The notes: generated by a model not told the origin, from the sequence alone. Shown: positions 51,059 to 63,004, counted from the stretch's first letter. The stretch: 64,000 nucleotides of DNA from Capillidium heterosporum (GCA_016630905.1 WBMQ01000003.1:806001-870000), one strand, 5' to 3'. Made by a program: numbers and translations.

Positions 51059-52669
51059 CTAGCACATGGCATCCATCTCACTGCTGGCTTGGTTGGAGTT
51101 GCGGTTGTAGTCACCATTGTTTTGGTTGTGGCTCAACGAGAAGGAGGCTAATGAGGTAGGTCCCGACAATGAGGTGATGGAGTTGGAGCGCGGTATGGGA
51201 GGTGGCAGTAGAGCAAAGTGGGGGAGTGGACCATTGATAAGAGGTTCTTCCTCCATCATACCGTAGGTAGGGTTGCGACCAACTGCCCTAAGCCAGCCTT
51301 CGGCACGTTCAACTGTATTCTTGAAGATGTCGCCGATGTTGATGAGCATGGTACGTGATTCGGTGGCCAAGGTGAGTACGCGTTGGGCATGTTCGGTTGG
51401 AGTTAAAACGGTAGGCGAGTTGCGGGAAGAGGTGTTGGGAGTAAGCAAGGGCGAGGAGCAGGGGGTTGAGTTGTCACTCTCCAGAATGGGGACGTTGAGG
51501 GAGGCCCAACGCCCGGGCAGGTTGAGGATGAAGTTGCGTACGTTGTGGCGGGCATCGCCGGGGAGGCAGGACCCGGCGTAACGACTGACGACTTCAATAA
51601 CCTTGCGCAAGGTCGCCACAACTTCGCGCTTAATTCCTGCTAGGAAGTGGGATGTCGTAGAGTAGGTTGATACGGCAGTCGACGAGGAGTGACTAGCTAG
51701 GGAGCTGAGGTAGTTCCGAAGATGCTGGATTTGCTGCTCGATGTGGGCAGACGAGTACTAAAATGTTAGATATATCAGATTTAAAAATCCTTACCGAAAG
51801 CCACTGTTGGCAGTAGCGGAGGCACCGCATACTTTCCTTCGCTAACTACAGCCACACCGGCACCAGCGGCTACACCAGCCTCCATTACAACTTGTTGCCA
51901 TCGGCTACGGACTGCTGGAGGTTCGGCACTAGATTGGATTATCCTTTGGCTATAGTGGGTAGCTAAAAAAGTAAGTAAAGATCATCCAATTTTCTATTAC
52001 AGTTGTGGCCAGTCGAACAAAGCTCAACTACTCGGCGGTTTCGTAGTTCGCTTTCCTCCATTGGAGGTCTAATATGCAGGCTGGATGATGTGCCCTGTCC
52101 ATTTTCTTGTTCGTACTGCTCGTTGTTGCCCATGGGCTCCATGAACGAGGAATAATGTTTCTCAAGCTAATGTAATGGTTAGTTTCGGAATGTAGTCAAG
52201 CGTATTACTCTGTCCAGTTGGCGGCAGGCAAAATCATCCAACTGCCCCAGTTGGGGTTCAAGTTTGTTTATAACGGGCATACACAATGTCTTTACTGAGC
52301 TTTCTACCGTCTCAGCACCGTACTATAACAGACTTATCTTAGTTTGGTATTTAAAAATAAAATTAAACCTTGACGACAAAGGAATTGGCCTTCGACTGCT
52401 CGTATGCCCTAAGGGCAGAATTGACAATAGGGATGTTGGAAACTCTGCCCAGAAAGTGCTCCGAGTTTTGTTGGTTCATGTCCTCGTCGGTGGATCTGGC
52501 TAGTTCTAAGTTGGAAGGTTATTACCCCAGCATCGACTATTTAGTTACCTGAAGATGTTCCATTGGAATGCCTCAACTTCTGCAAGGCCTCGGCAGCCAT
52601 CTCGACGTCGTGGTCGTAAGTTGGGTCCTCCTCCTGGTTACACAAGTTGGAAATGGTGATACGCTGCAT
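51059..52669 (-). CDS. OPI1: OPI1-family transcriptional regulator (one +1 frame break)
   Basis: Six exons (minus): 52549-52669, 52369-52505, 52209-52322, 52001-52166, 51795-51962, 51059-51757, about 467 residues. Family blocks in order: FLGRVSNIPIVNSALRAYEQ, VVKYGAETVESSVKTL, LDDFACRQLDRLEK, SRWQQVVMEAGVAAGAGVAV, MRCLRYCQQWLSYSSAHIEQ, and VVSRYAGSCLPGDARHNVRN with FILNLPGRWASLN. OPI1 in yeast binds phosphatidate at the ER and represses phospholipid-synthesis genes; filamentous fungi have the same family. The C-terminal 120 residues are Ser/Asn/Pro-rich. Near 51826-51834 (GGAAAGTATGCGG) one base must be skipped to join VVSEGK to MRCLRYC. The spacing of the two family blocks is then as in other members. 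Confidence 0.88.
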
Positions 52670-54677
52670 GTTCAGCTTAAGATAGATGGGTAGGTGGTTC
52701 TATGTTATTAAAGCGGACTTAACTTTTTGGTATCCAAAACAAAAACAAGCTGAAGCTGAGTATGCTCGATAACTAGTTTGAAGTTGGTGAGTTGTAGTCG
52801 AAAAGAAAGTTAAATGTTTAGTCTATTGGGTTGAGGTGAGTTGTTGGGATACAGCTCTAAATTTTCAAGGGATATAGCAGGTCACTTCAATACACACAAA
52901 GATTAACCTAACAGCAGGAAAGTAAGAAATCCAGTTTTGTTTGTCTCCACAGTTGGGGCAATGCAATTTTGTTGGTTATGGCCAGTTCCAAACCCAAAGC
53001 TATTGGCTACATAGCTCTCTTTTTCAACCGATGACCTTGATAACTAAAGACCTAATTAAGGGATAATTTCTGAAGGGATAGCATAGCTGAGGTATTTGCA
53101 CCAATTAGATTTGGTTTTCTTGCGTTTTGACAAAGAAGCTGGCTGAATTAGGCCATCTCACTGTTGAATTTCAAACTTTATGATGTAAGCTGAGATAGAC
53201 ACTTACTCCTTAATTTTGGTATCCCTTTAGTTTAAGTTGCCAACCTACCTATCCAACCTTATTGAAAGCATATTTTAGGTGAGTTGCCTACGGAAATCAA
53301 CTTCATATTCTCCAGCTGTTACTGTGTTTATCTTATACGTAATTTAATATTGGACATTTGAACTTGAGAGATCAAGCCATTTTGGAAAGATTTCCCGGAC
53401 GGCACTTTCCTAGCTAACAGATGTATAGATTTTGTTCAAAATCTTCCAAGTATACTTAGACGAGTCTATTGAAATAGCATTAGCTTGCTTCTTTATACCA
53501 TGGCAACAGGTATTTTCCAGTCCTTTGACTCGCGAAACCATTCAATAGCCTTTAGTTTAATCAGCATGCCGTTTTTAGGGGGTAAGCAAGAAACTTCGCT
53601 CAACCCTTGATTCTATATTATCCACATCCCTTTATTATCACAAGGACATATATATTGCTTCTATTTACCACTGATAAAATGTAAGTTTTTGATTAGCTTG
53701 GATGATTTCAACATGCTAGGGTAAATGTTAGTATATTTAGTAAAACGGATGGACTCAGACATATATCATTACCTTTGAGCTATAAAGGATTCTTGAGGTG
53801 ATAGTAGCATGTCGGTTTAAAGCTATCTGAGCTGAAATTGAAGTTAAAGGATGGGATATAAATCGCTCTGCTCAGTGAGACTACTGGACTGGGAATGACA
53901 AATTGGATTGAGCTACAGCGGTGACGGTTCAATATGCACAAGCAGCTATTACGATATAAGCTGTTAGGTCTATTATCACCAGTTTAGAGTTGGTGATAAT
54001 ATCAGTACTAACTAATTTGAACGAGTAAAGATACAATATATATTGCTTGAAACTACCCTTTAATCTAGAGTTAAAATAAAAGTCAATGTCGATGACGATA
54101 ATGATAGGAATCGACAATAGCAAGTAATTTGGTGTATGTTGGTAGGGATTACCTCTTAATTTAAAGCTGATATCTATAGAAGCATCAAGTTTAAAGTTAA
54201 ATTGAGATCGACTCTACCTTTGTCTGTCGGATCTTCCTCAATTAAATTGATGCTATATAAAAGTATAGAAATCCAACGCATCTAAAGTTAAAATTACTTG
54301 GGCTATCATCCTTCACATTTCTCTTAAAATTTTAAAAGGAAAGGATTAGAATCCTTCACCTTTCGTGAAGTGAATCCGATTACCAGACTATCAAAACCAA
54401 AAGATTTCAAATACATATTTGAAATATACGTATGCTTTAAAACATACACTTATAATAGATCTATCCAGACGAGCTTAAATACCAATATATAACATAATTA
54501 TATATATTTACTTGTTTGGATTGAATTATTCACCCTTCACAAAAACCGAGCCATTTCCTACGATCCTTTGCGCTATCTTATACACCGATAAGTTAATATA
54601 TACAGTGTTTGGAATATAAGTTACGACCCAAATTAACATTGCTTATAATAAACTTTGTTCAACATAAAAATACAAAT
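52670..54677. other. Intergenic, 2 kb
   Basis: No gene recognised on either strand. It includes the OPI1 promoter and the 3' flank of the UGT gene. Confidence 0.5.
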
Positions 54678-56411
54678 TCAATTTATTTTGATCTTAGCAT
54701 CCTTAGTTCGAAACATAAACCTTCCCAATTTAGTTACAGTACCAACAACAAGACTCACCAATACGATCGCCAAAAATAAAGCAGGGATCCAGATATCCAA
54801 CGTGTACCTCTCAACAAAGCTTAGTCTGCTTTCGATAGGTATGAGATGATTCAGATGGCAAGGTACACCGCTTTCATCAGAGTAATTCTTATCATCCTTA
54901 CATACCTTATACATTTGGACGAATTCTTCTATAGTGTTGATCGCCGACTCCAAGTTATTTAAACTTGACTTCATCAAGACATTGATCTTGTTCAAGTTGA
55001 TTTGCAGATCCTTGCTGTCGTTATTTAAAAATATTCGAGCCTTCTCAACCAGGTGTTTGGATGTATAAGTAAATCGGTCGAGGAAATCACCAACCTTCAG
55101 CTCCCTGATGCGTATAGCGTTCTTAGGTTGATCGCCTAGGTAAGGTATACAAATTATAGGTTTTTTGGCATCTAAACCTTCGAAAGTTGACTCCAACCCA
55201 CAGTGTGATAAGAATAGCTTGATGTGGTTGTGATTCAACAGTGAGCGTTGAGGGATCCAATCCTCCAATATTAACTTGTTGGTAGCTTTTAATTCCTCCA
55301 ATTTCTCCTTCACGTCTATAACTTGGTCATCGATAACTAGGGTGGTTGGTAAGCTGGCTTGGTTCATTAACTTCAAACTGATAACTATACCGTCCAGATC
55401 CTTGTTGTTCAGTAGGGTTATAAAGGAGGTTAGTAGTTTAGTTAGGTCGGATGTACTAAGTTTAGTCATGGAGCCGAAAGCTACCACCATGACTTTATGA
55501 TTCATCTTCAGAAAGTCGTTTATAGCAGCATCGGTTATAGCTTCCACTTCATGATCGATGAGAGGTCCAACTAACTTGAAGTTGGTTGGGATGTTCAAAG
55601 GTAGTTCGAATCCTAAAAAGCTGTTGACGAGGACCAATGTCTTTTTATAATCGCCAAAGAAGTGATCGTTCAGCTTGATGCCATTCAACTTACGGAGTTC
55701 ATTCAACCGGTCGTTTACCTTTTGGAACTGGAATTTTACCTTGAGTGGCATGATCAAACTGTAGTAAAACTTATCTATCAAGTTCAAATCCCTCATCAAG
55801 GTAGGTACACTTTCGAATCCTTTAGTCAAGTAGTTGGACGTGATGTGTTCAAATACAGTCAGACTACCTAGCGTCGTTATAGATGGGATGTTCAGTTTAA
55901 AAGCTACGTCGGTACAAGCTGGTGCGAAGTAATCACATACAATCAGGTCGGGACGATCAACCTTCAACAAGCTGAGTAGAGGTTGGTAAGTCAGTTGGTA
56001 GTTGTTGGGGATGAGGTTGGAAAAGGATAAGCTGATAAGTTCAGTTTGATCGAACTTGGAGTTGGACTTTGGTTTAGCATTATCTTTTTTGTCATTTTTA
56101 TTCATAAAATCATAATCGGTCAGACCTTTGGTAGCAGGACCTTTAGGGTTAGGGATCAGTGGGATAAAGTCGATGTCGGGGTACCCTTGCAAAAAATTTT
56201 GGTTCTCCTCTAGAGCTACGTAGCTTATCTTGTGATTGCGCTTCAAAAGGTGTCTACTCAACTCCAACGTAGATTTTATGTGGCTACGACCTCCGTAGGT
56301 TGAATGGAGAAATACTTTCAGGTTACCTAGCTCACCTTGGACATTGGGTGAATTTGTCGATAGAGCTGAAGGTAATAATATTGCAAGTTGGATTATATTG
56401 ACAAATCTCAT
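54678..56411 (-). CDS. UDP-glycosyltransferase (GT1), ER membrane type
   Basis: Intronless, 577 residues. A signal peptide (MRFVNIIQLAILLPSALS) is followed by the variable acceptor-binding half and then the UDP-sugar half with the family signature (WIPQRSLLNHNHIKLF, SHCGLESTFEG, PYLGDQPKNA). The usual HGG of the signature is HCG. A single membrane helix lies near the C-terminus (WIPALFLAIVLVSLVVG). It is followed by a short cytosolic tail ending KIKIN, a KxKxx ER-retrieval signal. The layout is that of type I ER glucosyl/glucuronosyltransferases acting on lipids or small hydrophobic compounds. The acceptor cannot be inferred. Confidence 0.9.
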   Translation of the reverse strand: MRFVNIIQLAILLPSALSTNSPNVQGELGNLKVFLHSTYGGRSHIKSTLELSRHLLKRNHKISYVALEENQNFLQGYPDIDFIPLIPNPKGPATKGLTDYDFMNKNDKKDNAKPKSNSKFDQTELISLSFSNLIPNNYQLTYQPLLSLLKVDRPDLIVCDYFAPACTDVAFKLNIPSITTLGSLTVFEHITSNYLTKGFESVPTLMRDLNLIDKFYYSLIMPLKVKFQFQKVNDRLNELRKLNGIKLNDHFFGDYKKTLVLVNSFLGFELPLNIPTNFKLVGPLIDHEVEAITDAAINDFLKMNHKVMVVAFGSMTKLSTSDLTKLLTSFITLLNNKDLDGIVISLKLMNQASLPTTLVIDDQVIDVKEKLEELKATNKLILEDWIPQRSLLNHNHIKLFLSHCGLESTFEGLDAKKPIICIPYLGDQPKNAIRIRELKVGDFLDRFTYTSKHLVEKARIFLNNDSKDLQINLNKINVLMKSSLNNLESAINTIEEFVQMYKVCKDDKNYSDESGVPCHLNHLIPIESRLSFVERYTLDIWIPALFLAIVLVSLVVGTVTKLGRFMFRTKDAKIKIN

Positions 56412-56504
56412 GGTTTAAAAGTAATGTTTCCCACTGTCTCTTAATAAATTGAACTGGGTTGAGTTTTTGGTTGAGTTTGTTAGGTTTTTCGAATGCTATA
56501 CAAG

Positions 56505-56515
56505 TATTTATATGG
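56505..56515 (-). promoter_or_regulatory. TATA box of UGT gene
   Basis: CATATAAATAC on the minus strand, about 95 bp before the ATG at 56411. Confidence 0.5.
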
Positions 56516-57117
56516 CTTCAGCCAAAACAGCTATATTCTCGAGACAACTGGGGTTATGTACCTTGAGAAATTATATTGGTGATCACTTGGTTAGCATTGG
56601 ATTTCGAATACTTGGAAATATACCATCTGCAGGTCAGGTGTTCAATACCAAACTGTTCATAAAGTACGACCCAATGCCTATTCTCGACGATAATTGGTCT
56701 TAGATACGTTTAAATTAGTGTACCTGTAGAATTTGAATACGTTCCTTTAGAGTATTTGGCCAATCGTACAACCGGTTTTTAATCAAATTTACTGCCAATC
56801 TGAATTAGTCTTTATAGATTTTTGAAACATTTCCTACGTCTTTGTTGGATACTAGATTTCGTATAGTAACCTTGTTCGAAATGGAGATGTAGTGCTATAC
56901 TATGAACGAAATTACTGTTTTTCAACACGTGTTGAAGGCGTTTATAAGAAAAATCATATGCACATAGGATTTAAGTATATATCTTTTAACTATAATGCAA
57001 TCATAAAGAATTATTATTATTAGATTTCTCTAGTAAAAAGTCATAATTGACTTGGAAACCCAAACAATGAAATGGTGTACTTTCTTAAAGGTAGGATGCT
57101 TTACCATTTCGAAAAAT
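56516..57117. other. Intergenic
   Basis: Spacer between the UGT gene and the tRNA gene, nothing recognised. Confidence 0.5.
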
Positions 57118-57124
57118 ATAAAAA
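57118..57124 (-). terminator. Pol III terminator of tRNA-Leu
   Basis: A run of five T residues on the minus strand (plus-strand AAAAA, 57120-57124) begins 6 nt after the 3' end of the tRNA. Confidence 0.75.
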
Positions 57125-57129
57125 GATAA

Positions 57130-57212
57130 TGAACAAAGTGAGATTCGAACTCACGCCTCCGAAGAGATCACGGCCTTAACGTGACGCCTTAGACCGACTC
57201 GGCCATCTGTCC
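57130..57212 (-). tRNA. tRNA-Leu (anticodon AAG)
   Basis: An 83-nt cloverleaf can be folded by eye. Acceptor GGACAGA pairs with TTTGTTC (with G-U pairs) and the discriminator is A. D-arm is GCC..GGC. Anticodon stem TCACG/CGTGA encloses loop TTAAGGC, giving anticodon AAG at 34-36. A long variable arm (TCTC TTCG GAG) is typical of class II leucine tRNAs. T-arm is GTGAG-TTCGAAT-CTCAC. Internal A box (TGGCCGAGTCGG) and B box (GTTCGAATC) are present. There is no intron. Confidence 0.95.
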
Positions 57213-58303
57213 ATGTGATTCTTCTCAAGTGCCTATATATAGGTAAATTAATATTTACTTGTCGTCATCTTAGTTTGCATTTTTGCAAAATGCTTATCAA
57301 CGACAAGATATATAACTAAAATTTATCATATTTTGTAACCTATAAAGCTAATTTTTTGCTTATGTGACATTTCTCTATCTATTATTTATGTTTGAAGTTC
57401 TTGATAGCCTACTACCATAGACTTTAATAAAGCATATTTGTTTTATAAGAAGCTTTACACTTTTATATCTCATTATACTATAAGAATGGATCATTTAGAA
57501 AGTTAACTCTATCTTTCAAAGTAGGTGAAAATCACATCCTTATAATCCTGAAGCAGTGTAGAGAATGGAAACACTAGCTTATCGATTTTATAGCTTTTAT
57601 AGTTGCCAAGGCTATATAAAAGCTATTCCATATCATTTCAGTAGGCCTCCACTTAACAGTTTATTTCAATAGAAGACACTCCAACTATCTACTGGACCAC
57701 CTTCGTCTTGAAATGACCAGTATTGGAATACTATAACCCACTACTGATGAGTGTTTGTCTAGGTTCTTTCCACTACTACTCGACTGAATCTTAGCATTTA
57801 GCTGCACCAAAATACCAACGGTGCGCTCAAATCCCTGCCCTAAACTACTTTATCAAAGCTTGTTTTCAAACTTTAAAAAATTGCCAGAAGCTTATATAAA
57901 TAAGTGCCTAAATGTAATGATCCATGTCTATTGTTCCCAAAACTGAGTGCAGCTCGGATCGGAGGATATGGGTAATTGTTTACAAATTCCGATGCAAAAA
58001 CTTAATCCAATTGTTGGTCCGGGGTAGTAGGGAAAATAGTAGCCCCAGTCCTGTAATTCAGGTGAGTATCTAAAAATATACTTTGATATATATCAATCTG
58101 TATCAAAGTAAACTAAACTGCAGTGCAACTGGTGTTCACTAGAAAGACTAGATAAATAAATCCATACTATAAAGAAAATTACAAAATGGAAGTGCCTTTT
58201 ATTATTCTAAAACCGGTTAGCTTTAATAGCAAAGTTAGTTACTCCTTAGTGAAAAATTAAATAGCTTGAAGTTGGGTTAATGGATTGGAAGTAATAAACT
58301 AAC
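57213..58303. other. Intergenic
   Basis: AT-rich spacer between the tRNA and aquaporin genes, nothing recognised. Confidence 0.5.
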
Positions 58304-59185
58304 TTAGGCGTCAGTAACCGAGTCATCCTCACTCTCCTCATCAGCAGGGTGGATGAAGAAGTCATAAACCAGAACACCTAGGCAGGCACCAACTATAGGG
58401 GCGACAATAGGAATCCAGAAGTAGTAGTTGGAAGCGGTGAAAGGAGCTGAACCCCAACCACCCATAGCAGTCATAATTCTAGGACCTAGATCACGGGCTG
58501 GGTTCATGGCATAACCAGTCATGAGACCAATACTGAGACCGATGGCAGCGATCAACAGACCTACAGCCAGGGCACCCATCCAGGAGGGAATCTTGTGGCG
58601 GGGATCGTTGATGCCCAAGATGACGACCATCATAAACAAAGTGTCGATAACTTCGGTGATGAAAGAGTTGTAGTGAGGAGCGTTAGGGTGGGGATAGGTA
58701 GCAAAGATGCCGGCAGTTGCAAATTTGCCAACGGTCTGACGTTTACCCTCATCAAAGGCATCAAAGGCGGGCCAGTACATAAGGTAGACCAAAGCGGCAC
58801 CGACTAAAGCACCTAATATTTGCGATATGATGTAGCCAGGTACCTTGCGCCAAGGGAACTTGCGTAGCAAAGCGTTGGCTAAAGTAACGGCGGGGTTAAG
58901 ATGAGCTCCAGAGATAGGGCCTGAGACCCAGATGGCACCTGCTAGACCCAGCCCCCACCCAAGATTGATACTGAGATAGCTGGAGCCTTTGGCGGCTTCG
59001 TTGAAAGTTACTTGGGCTACGACACCGTTACCGAATAGAAGGAGGATACAAGTGCCGATAAATTCAGAGAGATATTCACGGAACCGATAGCGGAATCTTA
59101 AAAACATGTTGGACTTCTGCTTGGAGGTGAAGTTGCGGGAATTGGAAGTTTGTTCTTCCAGGTTGAAATCTTTGGGTTCGGCCAT
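58304..59185 (-). CDS. Aquaglyceroporin (MIP family)
   Basis: Intronless, 293 residues with six hydrophobic helices and the two half-helix NPA loops SGAHLNPAVTLANAL and TGYAMNPARDLGPRI. The Asp directly after NPAR is the marker of glycerol-conducting rather than water-only channels. The N- and C-termini are short, hydrophilic and cytosolic, and the C-terminus is acidic (DEESEDDSVTDA). It conducts glycerol and other small solutes across the plasma membrane. The short N-terminus lacks the long regulatory extension of yeast FPS1. Confidence 0.93.
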   Translation of the reverse strand: MAEPKDFNLEEQTSNSRNFTSKQKSNMFLRFRYRFREYLSEFIGTCILLLFGNGVVAQVTFNEAAKGSSYLSINLGWGLGLAGAIWVSGPISGAHLNPAVTLANALLRKFPWRKVPGYIISQILGALVGAALVYLMYWPAFDAFDEGKRQTVGKFATAGIFATYPHPNAPHYNSFITEVIDTLFMMVVILGINDPRHKIPSWMGALAVGLLIAAIGLSIGLMTGYAMNPARDLGPRIMTAMGGWGSAPFTASNYYFWIPIVAPIVGACLGVLVYDFFIHPADEESEDDSVTDA

Positions 59186-59278
59186 GGCGTCTCGTTCTTG
59201 CCTCGTTTCTTGAATCGAACCTTGAAAGTTTGGAAGTTGAAATTTGATTTTTGTAAAACTTAAATCAGCAAAGCATTG

Positions 59279-59289
59279 CTATTTATACC
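59279..59289 (-). promoter_or_regulatory. TATA box of aquaglyceroporin gene
   Basis: GGTATAAATAG on the minus strand, about 95 bp before the ATG at 59185. Confidence 0.55.
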
Positions 59290-62167
59290 GGCTAGATGGG
59301 AATTTGTTTATAACTGGTGTGCGAACTTTTACCGAAAGTTCAAGTCTCCAATTGCCTTTACTGGATTGAAATTTTTCTGCAAAAGGTTCCCAGGTTTAAT
59401 TCTTAGGGTCAATTTGAATCCAACAGATCATAATTCAAACCATTAGTCAGGTTTCTAGGTGTTAGTTACCGGTATGTCTACCTTATACCCATTGCCTTAC
59501 ATTTGCATTCAGTTTTGTATATAAAGCGTACTCCTACTCCTATACAAAGAAGTTGACATATTAAGCTTGAGCTTAATGTAATTGGTATCAGTCGACTTTG
59601 ATTGTCATTGTGATTTTGGTTTTCATAAGTTTATATACCAATGTCAATGTTGGAAGTATTGATAAAGCCGAAGGTGGAAAATGGTATAGCTGCTTGTAAA
59701 CATCTTTATAAGTGGAAAGGCTGGCGTTCAATAAGCTATACTGCTTTGGTCCACAATCTACAAAATTTCTTAATGTGGATCCATCACCAACTCATATTTT
59801 GGCAGAATATAGGTTCATTTATAAGGTTCCTATTCCAATTCAACGAAATATACTTTTATCGGAAGGACCAAATCTTTAAAAGGACCTATATCGAAATTTA
59901 AAGTACCAATGCAGTATCGGATTGCCCATATCGATATCTTTCAAGCACCTTGAAAGCTCTGCGGCATAGCAACATATATTTAAAGAGGGGGCTAGCCCCC
60001 CTCCCAGCTTCAGCTGATCGCAATAACTAAATTCCCAATATGAACCTGAAACCGTTGTTATTTTAGGAATATATAGTTCTGCAAAGAGACAAGCAAATCG
60101 GTGAAACTTTACATAGCGCAACATAATCCTATTTTGCGTTAAAATAAGAATGGAGTATAATAGGTCAGGTTTTGGACATGCAGAACTATGCCATAATTGT
60201 GGAACTACAAATTTGACAGAAGCTTGGATTCAAACTTAGGTCAGGTGAGGAAAATTAGAATCAGCAAAAATATTGGTGTGCGAACGTGGGGTAAAAGGCA
60301 TCGGAAGTTCAAAGCTGAATCGCCTTTACTTCAAATGTTACTGTAGAAATTAATGGGGAAATGGATGGCAAGGTGATGGTGTCCGTTTTGAAAACGTTCG
60401 TTTTGAGAATCGAGAATTTGTGAGGTAGGTTCCTATATATTACTTCAAAGGGTTTGAAGTCCAATATCCCTTTTCTTGTAGAAATTGAAATGTTGCCTTG
60501 TAGAGACGAAGATAAAAGTTAAAGTCAATCTTACATCTTCTTTCAAGAACTGTAGGGTATAATTGCCTTTTCTCCCTGGAAAGTGATAATATCGTATTAA
60601 CTTTCTGATAGACGGTAGATCTAGAAAAGTTATTTATAGCTGGAGCGAAAAATAGGTATATGAAAATGGAACAAACTAATTGTGTTCTTATACGTTTCTA
60701 GATCCATTTTGGAAGTAGACGCCAAGGCTAAACTTCAGCAAACAAGGAAGTCTTACCTAGATGGGGATGGTGGAGGATTGTGGTTGGGATCTACTTGATT
60801 CCCATCTTTATAAAAAGGTATAACGCTGTTGATTTTAGGAAAAGTTGATTGTGTCTAAACGAATCGGTACAATGTAAATTTAAGTTTTGGCATCCGTTTA
60901 TTGAAAACCTCAACTTGGGCTTCAATGGATTTACAGGCTCAATAAAGTTGCTGAGCTCGATGCTGATAATCTTGTACCTTAACAGTGGTATATTAGCCAT
61001 TGACTCATTTACAGGTGGTCGTCCATTTCTACCTCAAGTCCTAAAGTAAGCTATCTTTCCTACTCGTATAAAAATTGTATAAACCGGATTTCTTGAGTAC
61101 AATATAATCTATCCTATAAAAAGTCTTTCACATTAAAAGAATATGCCATAACAATGCATTATATAACGGTATCTTTAAGAGATAATTGAAGATTTTGCTT
61201 AGAAACAAACATTTCAATTTGTAAAGCATATTTAAGCAATATAATATGAGTAGGAAGCTTTTAGGAAAATTTTCAAGGATATACCAATATTAAAATAGCT
61301 TATGAACATATCCATGTACCAAACGAATGAACTGCTTTAAACTGTATATATTAAATCTAAAATCGTTGATACTTACACTGTAGTAACATTAATACCCTCA
61401 ACTTTAGTGATTTTCTCATATAACGTAGTTGAATATAAGATAGTACAAGTGACAAAGGTTGTATCTCAAAAACTTACTATGTAATAATCTGACTGTTTGT
61501 AGTTTAGTAACGATGTGAGTAAAGATGTTGGTACTAAATCAATAGGTTATGAATTTATCATGCCTTTTGATTATAGTCTTAAAACTAAAGGATATAAAGA
61601 GGCAAACACAGTATCCTTCCAACTTACTTTTTAAAGCTAATGGTGGCATCTTACTACAATTAAAAAATGCCTTTTCTAGTCTAAAACTACTAACTTCCTT
61701 GCAAGTTGGTAAAGGTGAATGGGTTTCCGATTCCTGCTATAATAAAATAGTAACAAGTGCTTCAAATGTCTTTATCAACTGAACTGTACATTGTCATATA
61801 TTTTTTACCTGTTATAAGGTTTGCTTCTAATGAAGACCTCACCTACTGAACGTTTACTCGCCTGCTATTCAAATTTGAACAGTTTATTACTAGAAATTCG
61901 AATTGATTATTATAATGACTTCAAAAACTTTGTTATATATCAGTAAGAAGCCAGCACTGATCCCTAAATAGAAAGTTTATACATTATCTAACAGCCTACC
62001 AAAAATATTTTCAAGTATATTTTCCGATGTTATCAACTTACACTAGATGAACTATATCAGTTTAGTAAGGAGAATATTAAAAATATGGGGATGGGACTTT
62101 GAATTCCTACAGTAAAAATTTATATAAAATAATTTTTCATCTTTACTATTAAAGATATCTGCATCTA
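59290..62167. other. Intergenic, 2.9 kb
   Basis: No confident gene. It contains a 14-bp GC-only perfect palindrome core at 59987-60000 in otherwise AT-rich DNA. Short open stretches at 59641-59901, 60849-61049 and 61549-61782 have no recognisable motif. Confidence 0.5.
59987..60000. repeat. Perfect GC-rich palindrome GGGGGCTAGCCCCC
   Basis: A 14-bp self-complementary sequence flanked by AT-rich DNA. It could form a short hairpin or be a protein-binding site. Function unknown. Confidence 0.6.
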
Positions 62168-62628
62168 ATGTCCTGGCAACATCACCTAGAAACGCTCTTT
62201 ATTGAACCGTTATCTCTAAGTAAAGGTGCTATAGTCGACCACCATAGCTCCATCTTAGCCACCACTTCCAACTTCAACGTAAACATATTTTACTACGCTC
62301 ATTATTTTCATCTTTTCCTCTTGAATAGATTACTAAAGAAGAAGCCCAACTTATAAACAATGCTTTGGTTGACAGCTTCAATATCGACTGCGATGGATTT
62401 TACATTAATGGTATCAAGTACGATTGGAAAGTTATAGAGGAAGGTTATCTCCATGGGAAAAAGGTAAGTCTTGTTAGTGCTACTTATTTATGCTTTGGAT
62501 GGTAGGGAGAGGGTGGAGTACTATGCATCCAATCGAGACTGGTGGTACTGATAGTCGTCTATGGGGGAGAAAGGTACCCCAAAGAAGTTTTCACAAAGTT
62601 TACTGAGTTAATCGAAGGGTTAAAGTAG
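62168..62628 (+). CDS. PFY1: Profilin
   Basis: Three exons, 62168-62278, 62329-62463 and 62506-62628, all in phase 0, give 122 residues. Introns are GTAAAC..AATAG (50 nt) and GTAAGT..GGTAG (42 nt). The N-terminus MSWQHHLETLFI is the classic profilin start with Trp3 of the poly-proline site. Then come VDHHSSILATTSNFN, ITKEEAQLI, and GKKGEGGVLCIQSRLVVLIV, which matches the profilin core GKKGxGGV. The end, FTKFTELIEGLK, is the C-terminal helix. It binds actin monomers and proline-rich partners such as formins. The exons are too short to stand out as long ORFs, so the gene is easy to miss. Confidence 0.93.
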
Positions 62629-62777
62629 GTGAAGAAGCTTTGAGTTAAGAGTGGATTTGTTAGCATTAAATATTTACATATTTGTTATGAATTTAAATGA
62701 GTTTATTTAAACATACTTCATTAATGCCAGCTTTTAATAGCTATTGATGGTATATCGATGTATTAATTTAAACTTTT

Positions 62778-63004
62778 TTATTTTACAAGTAGCTTGCCTT
62801 TTATAAGCGGTATCGTCTTCGAGATATAGAGATACTCATCGTTAGGTGCAGTGGAGATGTCTATGAAAGTTAACTGTGGATTGAAAGGCTTAATTCGACA
62901 TATCAAAAAAGTGAAATGTATTGAATGAAGCTTTGAGGAGAGAGTAATACTGAGTTACCTATGATATACTTTTCAACGATTGCACAAGTATCAGCCTGAG
63001 CCAT
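62778..63004 (-). CDS. Possible small two-exon protein, family not recognised
   Basis: On the minus strand, ATG at 63002-63004 starts MAQADTCAIVEKYII. A plausible intron (donor GTAACT at 62958, acceptor TTAAG ending at 62889) leads to an exon that is open in a protein-like frame (FNPQLTFIDISTAPNDEYLY, KTIPLIKGKLLVK) to a stop at 62778. Joining the two exons again leaves one surplus base, as in the larger genes. With no known family to anchor the frame, this could be chance. Confidence 0.35.
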
